In this document: in pieces, positions 1-8,224 of the stretch
Layout of the letters: each line of letters begins with the position of its first letter
How positions within the stretch are numbered: the first letter of the stretch is position 1
DNA from: UBA1479 sp048263775
Lineage (GTDB): Bacteria; Pseudomonadota; Alphaproteobacteria; Rhodospirillales; Casp-alpha2
Reading direction: 5' to 3'
DNA length: 64,000 bases
NCBI GenBank assembly: GCA_048263775.1
Contig: JBLXDU010000001.1
Coordinates: 310,001-374,000, forward strand
Translations under genes and position numbers: made by a program
The notes under the pieces: model-generated
Told to the model about the DNA's origin: nothing
Database searches by the model: none
The model's input: only the letters and a program-made list of their open reading frames with translations

Positions 1-59
1 TTATCGTCGGTTTTCTGTCTGCTGCCGCGATTTCGTGATTTTACGAATTTGCCGCGGTC

Positions 60-73
60 TTGATCGAAGTCAA
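60..73 (+). promoter_or_regulatory. FNR/NNR (Crp-Fnr family) box upstream of nirK
   Basis: TTGATCGAAGTCAA matches the FNR/NNR/DNR dyad TTGAT-N4-ATCAA at 9 of 10 conserved positions, and the flanking bases extend the palindrome to CTTGA...TCAAG. It lies about 100 bp before the nirK start. In denitrifying alphaproteobacteria nirK is normally switched on by such a site under low oxygen and nitric oxide. Binding is inferred; no regulator gene is visible here. Confidence 0.7.
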
Positions 74-170
74 GGTGCGGACCGGCGGGGGGAGTTAGCG
101 TCAAAATTGCGACGCAGAAAATTCCATGTCGCGGTCGATGAACAAGTAAATTCCAACGTCGGAGTTGAAA

Positions 171-1343
171 ATGGAAAAGACCCCTGGAATTCGGTCCACC
201 GTCTCCCGAAGAAACTTTCTCTCAGGCACCGCTACTGTCGGCGGTGGGCTGTTGGCCATGGAGATGGCCGGCAATCCGGCCCATGCGGCGGCGCCTAAAT
301 CCCCCCAGACATCCGCCCCCTTGTCGGAGAAACAAATTGCCGCCCTGCCGCGGGTAAAACAGGAAATGGTCGCACCGCCGTTTCTGCCCAAGCACGAACA
401 GGTGGCCACCGGCGGGCCGAAGGTTGTCGAGGTCCGGTTGGACATCGAAGAAAAGAAGATGGTGCTGGACGACGAAGGGGCTGAAATCTGGGCGTTGACC
501 TTCAACGGATCCGTTCCCGGCCCGATGATCGTCGTTCATCAGGACGACTATGTGGAACTGACCCTGGTCAATCCCGAAACCAGCGCCATGGAACACAATA
601 TCGACTTCCATGCCTCGACAGGGGCGCTCGGCGGTGGCGGGTTGACCCATGTGTCGCCGGGCGAGGAAGCCGTGCTGCGGTTCCGGGCGACGAAGGCCGG
701 GGTATTCGTCTACCACTGCGCGCCGGGCGGGGCGATGATCCCCTATCACGTCTGCCACGGCATGAACGGCGCGATCATGGTTCTGCCACGTGACGGCCTC
801 AAGGCCGCTGACGGTACCCCCATCCGCTATGACCGCGCCTACTACATCGGCGAACAGGATTACTACCTGGCCAAGGATGAGCACGACGAATACATCAAAT
901 ACGAAACGGCCGGCGAGGATTACGCCGATTCATTGAAGGTGATGGCGACCTTGACCCCCAGCCATGTCGTGTTCAACGGCGCCGTCGGCGCCCTGCTCGG
1001 CGAAGGCACTCTCAAGGCCAGCGTCGGCGAAACGGTCTTGATGGTTCATTCCCAGGCCAACCGGGACACCCGGCCGCACCTGATCGGTGGCCATGGGGAT
1101 TATGTCTGGTCCACGGGATCGTTCACGGACCCGCCCCAGACGGGCCTGGAAACCTGGTTCATCGCCGGGGGCGCCGCCGGTTGCGCGATCTATACGTTCC
1201 GGCAGCCGGGCATCTATGCCTATGTGAACCACAATTTGATCGAGGCCGTTCTTAAAGGTGCGTCGGCGCATTTCGAGGTCGATGGCAAATGGAACGACGA
1301 CCTGATGAAGCAGGTCCGCAAGCCCAGCCAGATCAAAAAATAG
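171..1343 (+). CDS. nirK: Copper-containing nitrite reductase NirK
   Basis: This 390-residue periplasmic enzyme reduces nitrite to nitric oxide in denitrification. An N-terminal Tat signal (SRRNFL at about residues 12-17) fits export of a folded copper protein. The two-cupredoxin fold is shown by HNIDFH (about 142-147), which carries the type 1 and type 2 His and the catalytic Asp, by YHC (181-183), and by YHVCHGM (192-198) with the other type 1 His and Met. SHVVF (catalytic His near 265) and GGHGD (type 2 His near 308) complete the site. ATG at 171 is preferred over a TTG two codons earlier because GGAG lies six bases before it. An FNR/NNR box precedes the gene; a cytochrome and nirV follow. 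Confidence 0.97.
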   Translation: MEKTPGIRSTVSRRNFLSGTATVGGGLLAMEMAGNPAHAAAPKSPQTSAPLSEKQIAALPRVKQEMVAPPFLPKHEQVATGGPKVVEVRLDIEEKKMVLDDEGAEIWALTFNGSVPGPMIVVHQDDYVELTLVNPETSAMEHNIDFHASTGALGGGGLTHVSPGEEAVLRFRATKAGVFVYHCAPGGAMIPYHVCHGMNGAIMVLPRDGLKAADGTPIRYDRAYYIGEQDYYLAKDEHDEYIKYETAGEDYADSLKVMATLTPSHVVFNGAVGALLGEGTLKASVGETVLMVHSQANRDTRPHLIGGHGDYVWSTGSFTDPPQTGLETWFIAGGAAGCAIYTFRQPGIYAYVNHNLIEAVLKGASAHFEVDGKWNDDLMKQVRKPSQIKK

Positions 1344-1401
1344 CTCGTGAACCACACCCCTAACCCCATCTCAATTGGGGGGTCAGGATCAGGAGATTAT
1401 C

Positions 1402-2115
1402 GTGAAGATTGCACATGCGTTTTCCATCTGGATGGCCTTGGCCATCGGTTTGGCGGCATCGGGCGCCTCGGCGGCGGATGATGTCGAAAACGGCAAGAAG
1501 ATCGCCAAGAAATGTACGGCCTGCCACACCCTGAATAAGGGCGGTAAGAACCGGCTTGGCCCCAACCTGTTCGGCGTGCTCGGCAAGCCGGCCGGCCACA
1601 TCAAGGATTACAAGTATTCCAAGGCGCTGTTGGACTCGGGCATCGTTTGGGATGAAGCGAACTTCATGGAATTCATCACCAACCCGAAAAAGACGATCAA
1701 GGGCACCAAGATGAGCTTTGCCGGGATCAAGAAACCGGCCCAGCGGGCGGAGCTTCTCGCCTATTTCAAGACCCTGACGGACGCATCTGCGCCCAAGGAG
1801 ACGGCCGGCAACGCCAAGGACGGATTGGTCGCCGCGAAAAAGCACTGCATCGTCTGTCATTCCTTCGAAAAAGGCGGCCGGGTGGTGTTCGGCCCGACCT
1901 TGTTCGACATCTACGGCAAACCCGCCGCCTCCATCCCGGGGTACGACTATTCGACCGCGATGAAGAATTCCGGGCTGACATGGAACGATAAGAACCTTCT
2001 GGAATTCCTGTCCAACCCCGGGCGTTTCCTGCCCGGGACCACGGCACGGTTCCCCGGTTTGAAAAGCGCTCAGGAAAAGGCCGACATTCTCGCCTATCTG
2101 AAAACCCTGAAATAG
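1402..2115 (+). CDS. Periplasmic diheme cytochrome c next to nirK
   Basis: This 237-residue protein has a signal peptide ending near ASA-ADD and two tandem class I cytochrome c domains. The first has CTACH (C38-H42) and a Met ligand in GTKMSFAG (M104). The second has CIVCH (C149-H153), but the matching position in GTTARFPG is Ala215; both are exactly 66 residues after the first Cys. The second heme therefore appears to lack the usual Met ligand. The GTG start at 1402 is chosen for the AGGAG six bases upstream and because the signal peptide begins there. Its place between nirK and nirV suggests it donates electrons to NirK; that role is inferred. Confidence 0.88.
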   Translation: MKIAHAFSIWMALAIGLAASGASAADDVENGKKIAKKCTACHTLNKGGKNRLGPNLFGVLGKPAGHIKDYKYSKALLDSGIVWDEANFMEFITNPKKTIKGTKMSFAGIKKPAQRAELLAYFKTLTDASAPKETAGNAKDGLVAAKKHCIVCHSFEKGGRVVFGPTLFDIYGKPAASIPGYDYSTAMKNSGLTWNDKNLLEFLSNPGRFLPGTTARFPGLKSAQEKADILAYLKTLK

Positions 2116-2138
2116 GGGAGGCGGATCAAGAGGGTGAC

Positions 2139-2969
2139 ATGCGCAACCGAACGGTCTTCGCTGTCCTTCTGGCCGGGATCGCCGCGGTCGCGTTGATCGT
2201 CGCCTGGCCCGCCGTCGGCCCGAAGGCACCCAAGCGGACCCTGGCCGGATTGGAGATGACCAAGGTCGTTCCGGGCCACTACAACCTGACGATCCTGGTC
2301 CCCAATTCCTTCGGCCGGAAGTACCATTCCAAACCCGTAACCATCCGCCGCCCGTTCGAGATCAGCCGACACGAGATCACCATCGATCAGTGGAACCTGT
2401 GCCACGCCGAGGGCGGCTGCCCGCGCGAAGCCAAACGGCGGCCTTATCAGACCGGCGACCATCCAGTGACGCGGGTTTCCTGGCTCGACGCCGTGCTGTT
2501 CACACGCTGGTTGTCGGCCATCACCGGGGAAACCTATCGCCTGCCGACGGAAGAAGAATGGGCCTATGCCGCCTTCGCCGGGAAGGACGTGTCCAAGGAC
2601 ACGATCGAAGACCTGATAACCCAGCGGCAGATGGTCCGCACGGCCACGTTCACCACCTTCCGGCCGACCCGCGCGGTCGGCGGTAACGGAGAAAACCCCT
2701 GGTCGATCGCCGATATGACGGGGTCCGTCTGGGAATGGACCCTGACCTGCTGGTTTTCCTCGGACGCGGAAAACCGCCGGCCGTGGACGATCGACCAACT
2801 CAGCGATCCGGACCTATGCGCCAACCGCGTGGTTCAGGGCGACGAGCGGGCCCATGTGCCGTTCTTCGTCGACAAGGTGTACTCGGGCGGCTGCGGCACC
2901 GGCAGCCCGGTCGATCACATCGGCTTCCGCGTCGTCAAAGACACAGGCACGGGCAAGGCGTTGTTCTGA
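2139..2969 (+). CDS. nirV: NirV-like formylglycine-generating-enzyme-fold protein
   Basis: This is a 276-residue protein with an N-terminal membrane anchor or signal segment (about residues 5-24), followed by an FGE-sulfatase/SUMF1-type domain. Hallmarks are EISRHEIT, VTRVSWLDA, RLPTEEEWAYA, DMTGSVWEWT and the closing HIGFRVV. NirV proteins of this fold are often encoded just after nirK in denitrifiers, but their biochemical role is not settled. It starts 23 bases after the cytochrome gene and is probably in the same transcript. The symbol rests on fold and position. Confidence 0.82.
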   Translation: MRNRTVFAVLLAGIAAVALIVAWPAVGPKAPKRTLAGLEMTKVVPGHYNLTILVPNSFGRKYHSKPVTIRRPFEISRHEITIDQWNLCHAEGGCPREAKRRPYQTGDHPVTRVSWLDAVLFTRWLSAITGETYRLPTEEEWAYAAFAGKDVSKDTIEDLITQRQMVRTATFTTFRPTRAVGGNGENPWSIADMTGSVWEWTLTCWFSSDAENRRPWTIDQLSDPDLCANRVVQGDERAHVPFFVDKVYSGGCGTGSPVDHIGFRVVKDTGTGKALF

Positions 2970-2973
2970 TGCC

Positions 2974-4467
2974 CTAAGGCGTCGGGTCGTTGAGGTTGTC
3001 CAGCGGATAGATCGGCCGCCGCACGTTTTTGAAATCCAGCTTGGAATAGTCGGAACCGCACACCCCTGATCCCGCGCATTCGATGACCTGTTTCGCCAGG
3101 CGCCCGAACCCGGCGCGGTAATGGATGCGGCTTTTCAGCATCAGGAAGGTCTTTTCCTCGGGATCGATGCCGAGTGAGGTGAAGCAGGCCGTGTCGTTGG
3201 GTTCCTGCTGGCGCGAGATCACGCAGATCTGCACACGGCCCGTGTCGAGCACGCCCGAGGGGCCCATGTCCATGGTCACACCGCGCGATGCCGGGCCCTT
3301 GTTCTTGTAGATGCCGTCGGTCAGCACCTTAACCCGCCCAGTCACGGTCAGCGGCTTGCCCGTCTCGCCGATGGCCGGCATATCGACCTTGCCGCCGAGG
3401 TCGAGGGTGATCTCCGCCCCGATGCCGGCCTGGGTCATTTTTTGCACGGCCGCCGGATCACAGATCGCGAAGGCCGCGACATCGTCCAGCCCAGCCTCCA
3501 GGATCGCCGCCAGCACCGTCATGGTGTCCTGCGTGCCGCCGGAGGACGCGTTGTCGTAATGGTCCAGCAGGACGACCGGGCCGTCATCCTTCGTGATCTC
3601 CTTGGCGCGGGCGATGGAGCTTTCCAGGGGTTCGATCTCGTAGACGAAGGCCTTGCGCTCGTTCCAGGCGAAATCCAGAAGCTCGTCGCGGTATTTCTCG
3701 GCCAAGGCCTTGTCCCCGTCCGTCACCACCACGGCGGACACTCCGGCGTTATGAATATCCGCATGGGGAAAGCCCGTGAACAGGGTTGCGGCCAGCGCCC
3801 CTTCCTTTTCCATGCGCCGGGTCATTTCCTGCAGCTCCTTGTTGGGGAAGTTGTCCGAGCCCTGGCGCATGACATGCGGCAGCATGGGCCGGTTGCCCCA
3901 GGCGACCGTCGGCTGGGCCTCGCCCCGCAGCAGGGCGTAGACGGGCCGCCCGGCGCGCTGCGCGGTTTCATAAAGGTCCGTATGGGGATAGGTCTGATAG
4001 CCCGCCAGCGAGGTCACGTTTTCCGCCAGTTCGGGATAAAGGTTGGTGTGCATGTCCAACGCCACGGCGATGGGCAGGTCGGGGGCGATGGCGCGGATTT
4101 GTTGGATCAGGCTGCCCTCGCCGTCTTCCCGGCTGTCGGTGACCATGGCGCCGTGCAGGTCGAGGAACAGGGCGTCGCATCCCGCCTTCACGGCGCTCAG
4201 GATCCGGTCGGACATATAGTCGAAGGCATCGTCGGCCACGGGGCCGGACGGCCAGGCGTTGGCGGCGATGGGGATGACGATCTCGGCCCCGGCTTCTTCC
4301 GCCAGGTCGATGAAGCCGCCCGTGCCGCTGCCGGTCCCCTTGAAGGCCTTATAGGCCGCGTCGCCTTCGTAGGGCATGGGGGTGGAGCGGGCGAAGCGTT
4401 CGATCGGCGTCGGCACCGGCGAAAAGGTGTTGGTTTCGTGCTTCATCATGGCAATGACGACGCGCAT
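2974..4467 (-). CDS. M81 family (MlrC-like) metallopeptidase
   Basis: This is a 497-residue protein of the family named after microcystinase MlrC, with DUF1485 and MlrC C-terminal domains. Visible marks are the N-terminal MRVVIAMMKHETNTF with its metal-binding HETNTF, DLHGAMV, LDMHTNL and PHTDLYETAQRAG. Start 4467 is chosen over an upstream in-frame codon because GGAGGA precedes it at good spacing and homologues begin at this motif. Most relatives have unknown substrates. It is convergent with nirV, with only a few bases between the stops. Confidence 0.9.
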   Translation of the reverse strand: MRVVIAMMKHETNTFSPVPTPIERFARSTPMPYEGDAAYKAFKGTGSGTGGFIDLAEEAGAEIVIPIAANAWPSGPVADDAFDYMSDRILSAVKAGCDALFLDLHGAMVTDSREDGEGSLIQQIRAIAPDLPIAVALDMHTNLYPELAENVTSLAGYQTYPHTDLYETAQRAGRPVYALLRGEAQPTVAWGNRPMLPHVMRQGSDNFPNKELQEMTRRMEKEGALAATLFTGFPHADIHNAGVSAVVVTDGDKALAEKYRDELLDFAWNERKAFVYEIEPLESSIARAKEITKDDGPVVLLDHYDNASSGGTQDTMTVLAAILEAGLDDVAAFAICDPAAVQKMTQAGIGAEITLDLGGKVDMPAIGETGKPLTVTGRVKVLTDGIYKNKGPASRGVTMDMGPSGVLDTGRVQICVISRQQEPNDTACFTSLGIDPEEKTFLMLKSRIHYRAGFGRLAKQVIECAGSGVCGSDYSKLDFKNVRRPIYPLDNLNDPTP

Positions 4468-4594
4468 GGGATGGTCCTCCGGTGGGGTCGACGGGAACGG
4501 ATAGCTTAGACCGGCCCGGCGGATTTTCAATGACGCGTGGCCGAACTCCGCGCTAGCCTTCGCTCAAAGACCTCTAAGAAACGGAACCATCCAG

Positions 4595-5437
4595 ATGACA
4601 TACCAACATATTGACGTTCGCCCCATCGCCGGCGCCCTGGGCGCCGAAATCCACGGCGTTGATTTCTCCCAGGACCTGGCCGACGACGTGGTGGCGGAAA
4701 TTCGCCGGGCCTGGCTCGACCACCTCGTGGTCTTTTTTCGCGGGCAAACCCTCACCCCGGCGCAGCAGCTCGCCGCCGCCCTACGGTTCGGCGAGCCCGT
4801 GGAATATCCCTTCGTTCAGGGTCTGCCCGACTTCCCGGTCATCACGCCGATCATCAAGTTGCCCCATGAAAAGGTGAATTTCGGCGGCCTGTGGCATACG
4901 GACACGACCTATCAGCCGCGCCCGCCCATGGCGACCATGCTCTACGCGCTGGAACTGCCGCCCTATGGCGGCGACACGATGTTCGCCAGCATGTACATGG
5001 CCTATGAGACGCTATCGGACGGGATGAAGGACTTACTGGCGCCGCTGACCGGGGTGTTCCGCTCCGACAAGAAGCGGGTTTCGGACACCCGCGCCGCGCG
5101 GGTCGCCGACGCGCCGAAGGAAGACGTCTCCAAGCCCAAGATCGCCGAACATCCGATCATCCGCGTCCATCCGGAAACCGGGCGCAAGGCGCTTTATGTC
5201 AGCTTGGCCCATACGACCAATTTCAAGGGCTGGACCGAGGCGGAAAGCGCGCCGCTGCTGAACTACCTGTTCGAACATCAGACCCGGCCCGAATTCACCT
5301 GCCGCTTCCGCTGGGAGCCGGGCTCGATCGCGCTTTGGGACAACCGCTGCGCCCTGCACAACCCGATCAACGACTACCACGGCCACAAACGCGTCCTGCA
5401 CCGCATCACCTTCGCCGGCGACGCGCCCAAGGGGTAG
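4595..5437 (+). CDS. TauD/TfdA family Fe(II)/2-oxoglutarate dioxygenase
   Basis: This 280-residue non-heme iron dioxygenase contains the HTD facial-triad motif in WHTDTTY, the distal His in ALHNPINDYHG, and the downstream Arg of HKRVLHR that binds 2-oxoglutarate. Length and layout match taurine and 2,4-D dioxygenases. The substrate cannot be assigned: there is no sulfonate transporter beside it. It is divergent from the M81 gene, with 127 bases between the starts. Confidence 0.9.
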   Translation: MTYQHIDVRPIAGALGAEIHGVDFSQDLADDVVAEIRRAWLDHLVVFFRGQTLTPAQQLAAALRFGEPVEYPFVQGLPDFPVITPIIKLPHEKVNFGGLWHTDTTYQPRPPMATMLYALELPPYGGDTMFASMYMAYETLSDGMKDLLAPLTGVFRSDKKRVSDTRAARVADAPKEDVSKPKIAEHPIIRVHPETGRKALYVSLAHTTNFKGWTEAESAPLLNYLFEHQTRPEFTCRFRWEPGSIALWDNRCALHNPINDYHGHKRVLHRITFAGDAPKG

Positions 5438-5460
5438 GTGGGGAGAGGGGGAAAGTTGAC

Positions 5461-5487
5461 TGTCTGCTTATAGCCATAAGGGGACAT
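5461..5487. repeat. Degenerate palindrome related to the one at 7035-7062
   Basis: TGTCTGCTTAT and ATAAGGGGACA form an imperfect inverted repeat around a short loop. The arms resemble TGTCCGCTT/AAGCGGACA of the perfect palindrome at 7035-7062, so the orphan gene at 5506-6972 is bracketed by two related elements. Confidence 0.5.
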
Positions 5488-5505
5488 TAGCCTGTCTGGC
5501 CATTC

Positions 5506-6972
5506 TCAAGAGCCGCAACGTTCGATCAAGTACGCGTGCCTCTTGGACAGCGCGATCATAGCTTTTCCATTAGGCATGTCCCCAGGTAAGGCAACAATTG
5601 GTTCGCTTTTACCTCTGACAGGCTGAAACGTAGCCAGATCGTCACTCACGTAGACGGAGCTACAGGCGTCGCAAGTCAAGAAGTAGCGACCCAAGCCAGG
5701 GCTGTAGGTCAGCCCAAACGAACCCGGTTGACGAACCGGCAGGGAGATCGATCGCATATCCAAGTTATCCATGATCTCAGCCAACCATCCATATGCCTTT
5801 AAGATGGTTCGCTCGCCTACTTGGAACAGAAACGCTTTGCGTGCAGCTTTGAAACCTAGCTGCGGCAGGTTATGCAAACGGGAGCCATCGAATGAGGCAA
5901 AACCATCCTCATGTCCTATGATCGTAAATCCTGACCCCCGGTGAAACGTGCTTGGTGAAACGTTCGCACGACCGGCCATTCTCGGTTTTGCGGCAAAGCC
6001 TCCAACAGGTGTCGGCGAGCCGGGCGTCATTTCCCAAAGACCCGGCTCACCAGGATGCTTCTTTGGCCGGTCAAAATTATCCTGCGTTCGTGGTTCTCCA
6101 GACCAAACCAAGACTTGCCCGGTAGGTTGGTGGACGACAACTTGGCCGGAAAACTGATAATCGAACTTTGGGAAGGCATCTTCCGGCCTAAAGCGACCAA
6201 CCATCACCCGGTCAAACAGCATCAGCCGGATTATGCCGGTGTCGTCTTGATAGCTAACTTGGAAGATGTCGAACGGTGACTCGCCATAGACACTCCGGAG
6301 GTCTCGAATTTTAGAAACATTATGCCACTCAGTTTGATCGAACCGACGAAAATAGATCTTTCCATCGACTGAAAGAAACCAACCGACATCAGGAACATGT
6401 ACAGGTACAGACCCTGACCGTCGCCAATCTCTAGGTAACGAAAACCTCTCAAGTTTGCCGTCATTGAACATCGCAAGACCATCTTCGATCTCGGCGAAGA
6501 TCGGGCCGTCACGACCTGTAGTTGACGTTCGGTCTCCATGCTGACGCCGCCAGCCAGAGTGGGCGAAGCGGACCAACCCAGGCGTATCTGAAGCCGGTTC
6601 TCGAATGAACTGACCAGCTCCCTTGTCAAGGCGGTACAGGGCGGGTTTGACCATGGAGTAGGCAAAAGTCACGCCATCTGAACTCGTGACAACTTTTGGA
6701 GGCAGCCGACTCCACTGATCTAGCGGCGGCTCGTCAAAAACCAATAACTTCCGATTGGCGATTGTTAGGATTGGTGCGCCGAAAGTCTCAATGAATGGGC
6801 GCTCATACCCTTCGATCACTTGAACCTCGCTAGTCCGATCGATGCCCGTGTTGGGCAGCGTAATGTCTGGAGACATAGCGACCGGAGAGATGCAGGCCTC
6901 GTTCGCCACAGCCCCTTGGCTGGATGCCAATAAAGCTACTGCGGACAAGAAGGCGATCGATACAACCCGCAT
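5506..6972 (-). CDS. Secreted protein of unknown function
   Basis: This is a 488-residue protein with a clear signal peptide (MRVVSIAFLSAVALLASSQG, cleavage near residue 23-24). I do not recognise the family. Repeated short segments around FAEIEDGLAMF, FLSVDGKIYF, QVLVWSGEP and TIIGHEDGFASF suggest a beta-propeller-like fold, which is inference. The open frame extends upstream into a palindromic repeat as MSAYDPKRT; that extension is judged false because AAGGGGGG lies just before the ATG at 6972. Its DNA is visibly less GC-rich than its neighbours, and related hairpins flank it, so it may have been acquired. Confidence 0.72.
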   Translation of the reverse strand: MRVVSIAFLSAVALLASSQGAVANEACISPVAMSPDITLPNTGIDRTSEVQVIEGYERPFIETFGAPILTIANRKLLVFDEPPLDQWSRLPPKVVTSSDGVTFAYSMVKPALYRLDKGAGQFIREPASDTPGLVRFAHSGWRRQHGDRTSTTGRDGPIFAEIEDGLAMFNDGKLERFSLPRDWRRSGSVPVHVPDVGWFLSVDGKIYFRRFDQTEWHNVSKIRDLRSVYGESPFDIFQVSYQDDTGIIRLMLFDRVMVGRFRPEDAFPKFDYQFSGQVVVHQPTGQVLVWSGEPRTQDNFDRPKKHPGEPGLWEMTPGSPTPVGGFAAKPRMAGRANVSPSTFHRGSGFTIIGHEDGFASFDGSRLHNLPQLGFKAARKAFLFQVGERTILKAYGWLAEIMDNLDMRSISLPVRQPGSFGLTYSPGLGRYFLTCDACSSVYVSDDLATFQPVRGKSEPIVALPGDMPNGKAMIALSKRHAYLIERCGS

Positions 6973-7034
6973 AATTCCCCCCTTGCGAGAAGTCATATTC
7001 ATTGCCAGCGGCCAGAACAATTTGCAAACCCTTG

Positions 7035-7062
7035 ATGTCCGCTTCGGGTCATAAGCGGACAT
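7035..7062. repeat. 28-bp palindromic repeat (MSAYDPKRT type)
   Basis: ATGTCCGCTT and AAGCGGACAT are perfect 10-bp arms around an 8-base loop. Read on the minus strand as coding it gives the spurious peptide start MSAYDPKRT, a sequence I recall at the start of many dubious alphaproteobacterial gene models, so this is probably a dispersed intergenic palindrome. Confidence 0.75.
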
Positions 7063-7077
7063 ACCGCCCCCCGGCGA

Positions 7078-8100
7078 TTACCCCGGCTTGGTGCCGACGA
7101 TCAGCCGGGTCAGGCCGGGGACCATTTCGTGTTCCTGGATGTCGGTGAAGCCGACCTCTTCCATGCGGGCGATCAGCCAGCCCGGGGTGACCGAGCGGGC
7201 ATCGGGCGTGAAGGCCATGTGCTGAAGCTGCCAGAGTGCCGCCATGGGCGGGCCCTGGCGGTCGTCGTCGACCATGAAATCGTGAACCATGAAGCGGCCG
7301 CCGGGGGCTAGGCTGTCGAAGGCGTCGGAGACCATGCGCGGCAACTCACCGCCCGGAATGCCGGAAAACAGATAGGACATGAGGATCGCGTCCTGCTCCG
7401 TCGGCCAGGCGATTTGAAGCGCGTTGCCGGGGATGTAGCGCACCCGGTCGACCATCCCGGCCTCGGTAATGAAGCGCCAGCCCAGTTCGGACACGTTGGG
7501 GAAATCGATGATGGTGGCGGTCATCTCCGGATTGGCTTCGAGCAGCCGGATGGTCATGGCCCCCGTGCCGCCGGCGATGTCCAACAATGACTTGGCGCCC
7601 TTGAGGTCGACCAGACGGGCGAGCGTCTTACCCGGGCCGAGGGAGCCCGCGTGCTGGGCCTCGGAATAGATCGCCGCCTGTTTCGGGTCGGCCATCCAAT
7701 GCTGGTAGCTGTCGACCGCGTCCGGGTCGAGGGAGCCGTCCATGACCTCGTTCAGCTGCTGCAGGAACGGATACATCTGACGGTCGATCTGATAGCGCAG
7801 GTAGTCGCCGAAATCGTACTTGGCGCCGCGCGACAGGAACGCCGCCGCTCCCGGCGAGTTGGTATAGATCTCGTCGTCGGAGCGGTCGACCAGGCCGACG
7901 CTGGTCAAGGCCGTCATCAAAGTGGTGATGCGGTTGGTGGGGATGCCGGTTTTCTTGGAAATCTCGGCCGAGGTTTTCGGCCCGTCGGCCAGCACCGTGA
8001 ACACATCCACATGGAGTGCTGCGAACAGCGCCTTCGATGCCATGAAGCCGAAGGCAAGTTGCGATACGTCCTCAGCCGTTTCCACTAGGCGTCCATCCAT
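7078..8100 (-). CDS. SAM-dependent O-methyltransferase, two-domain type
   Basis: This is a 340-residue protein with an N-terminal winged-helix dimerisation domain (KTSAEISKKTGIPTNRITTL) and a C-terminal class I methyltransferase domain with the SAM loop LLDIAGGTGAMT. This is the layout of acetylserotonin/hydroxyindole and polyketide O-methyltransferases. GGAG sits 10 bases before the start. No biosynthetic cluster surrounds it, so the substrate is unknown. Confidence 0.87.
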   Translation of the reverse strand: MDGRLVETAEDVSQLAFGFMASKALFAALHVDVFTVLADGPKTSAEISKKTGIPTNRITTLMTALTSVGLVDRSDDEIYTNSPGAAAFLSRGAKYDFGDYLRYQIDRQMYPFLQQLNEVMDGSLDPDAVDSYQHWMADPKQAAIYSEAQHAGSLGPGKTLARLVDLKGAKSLLDIAGGTGAMTIRLLEANPEMTATIIDFPNVSELGWRFITEAGMVDRVRYIPGNALQIAWPTEQDAILMSYLFSGIPGGELPRMVSDAFDSLAPGGRFMVHDFMVDDDRQGPPMAALWQLQHMAFTPDARSVTPGWLIARMEEVGFTDIQEHEMVPGLTRLIVGTKPG

Positions 8101-8224
8101 GGGGTGCCGTCTCCAGTCCTGATTTTGCGTTGATCGTTCCGGGGCAACCTAACACGCGTTTCCGCAATGTCCAAAATCGGCCCCTTTTCGGGCCGATCCG
8201 GCGCGCGGTCCCTTGGGCTGGCGG

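Noticed and set aside
7035..7062. MSAYDPKRT as the N-terminus of the secreted protein at 5506-6972
   Set aside because: It is encoded by a perfect palindrome, has no ribosome site, and a proper signal peptide with a good ribosome site starts at 6972.
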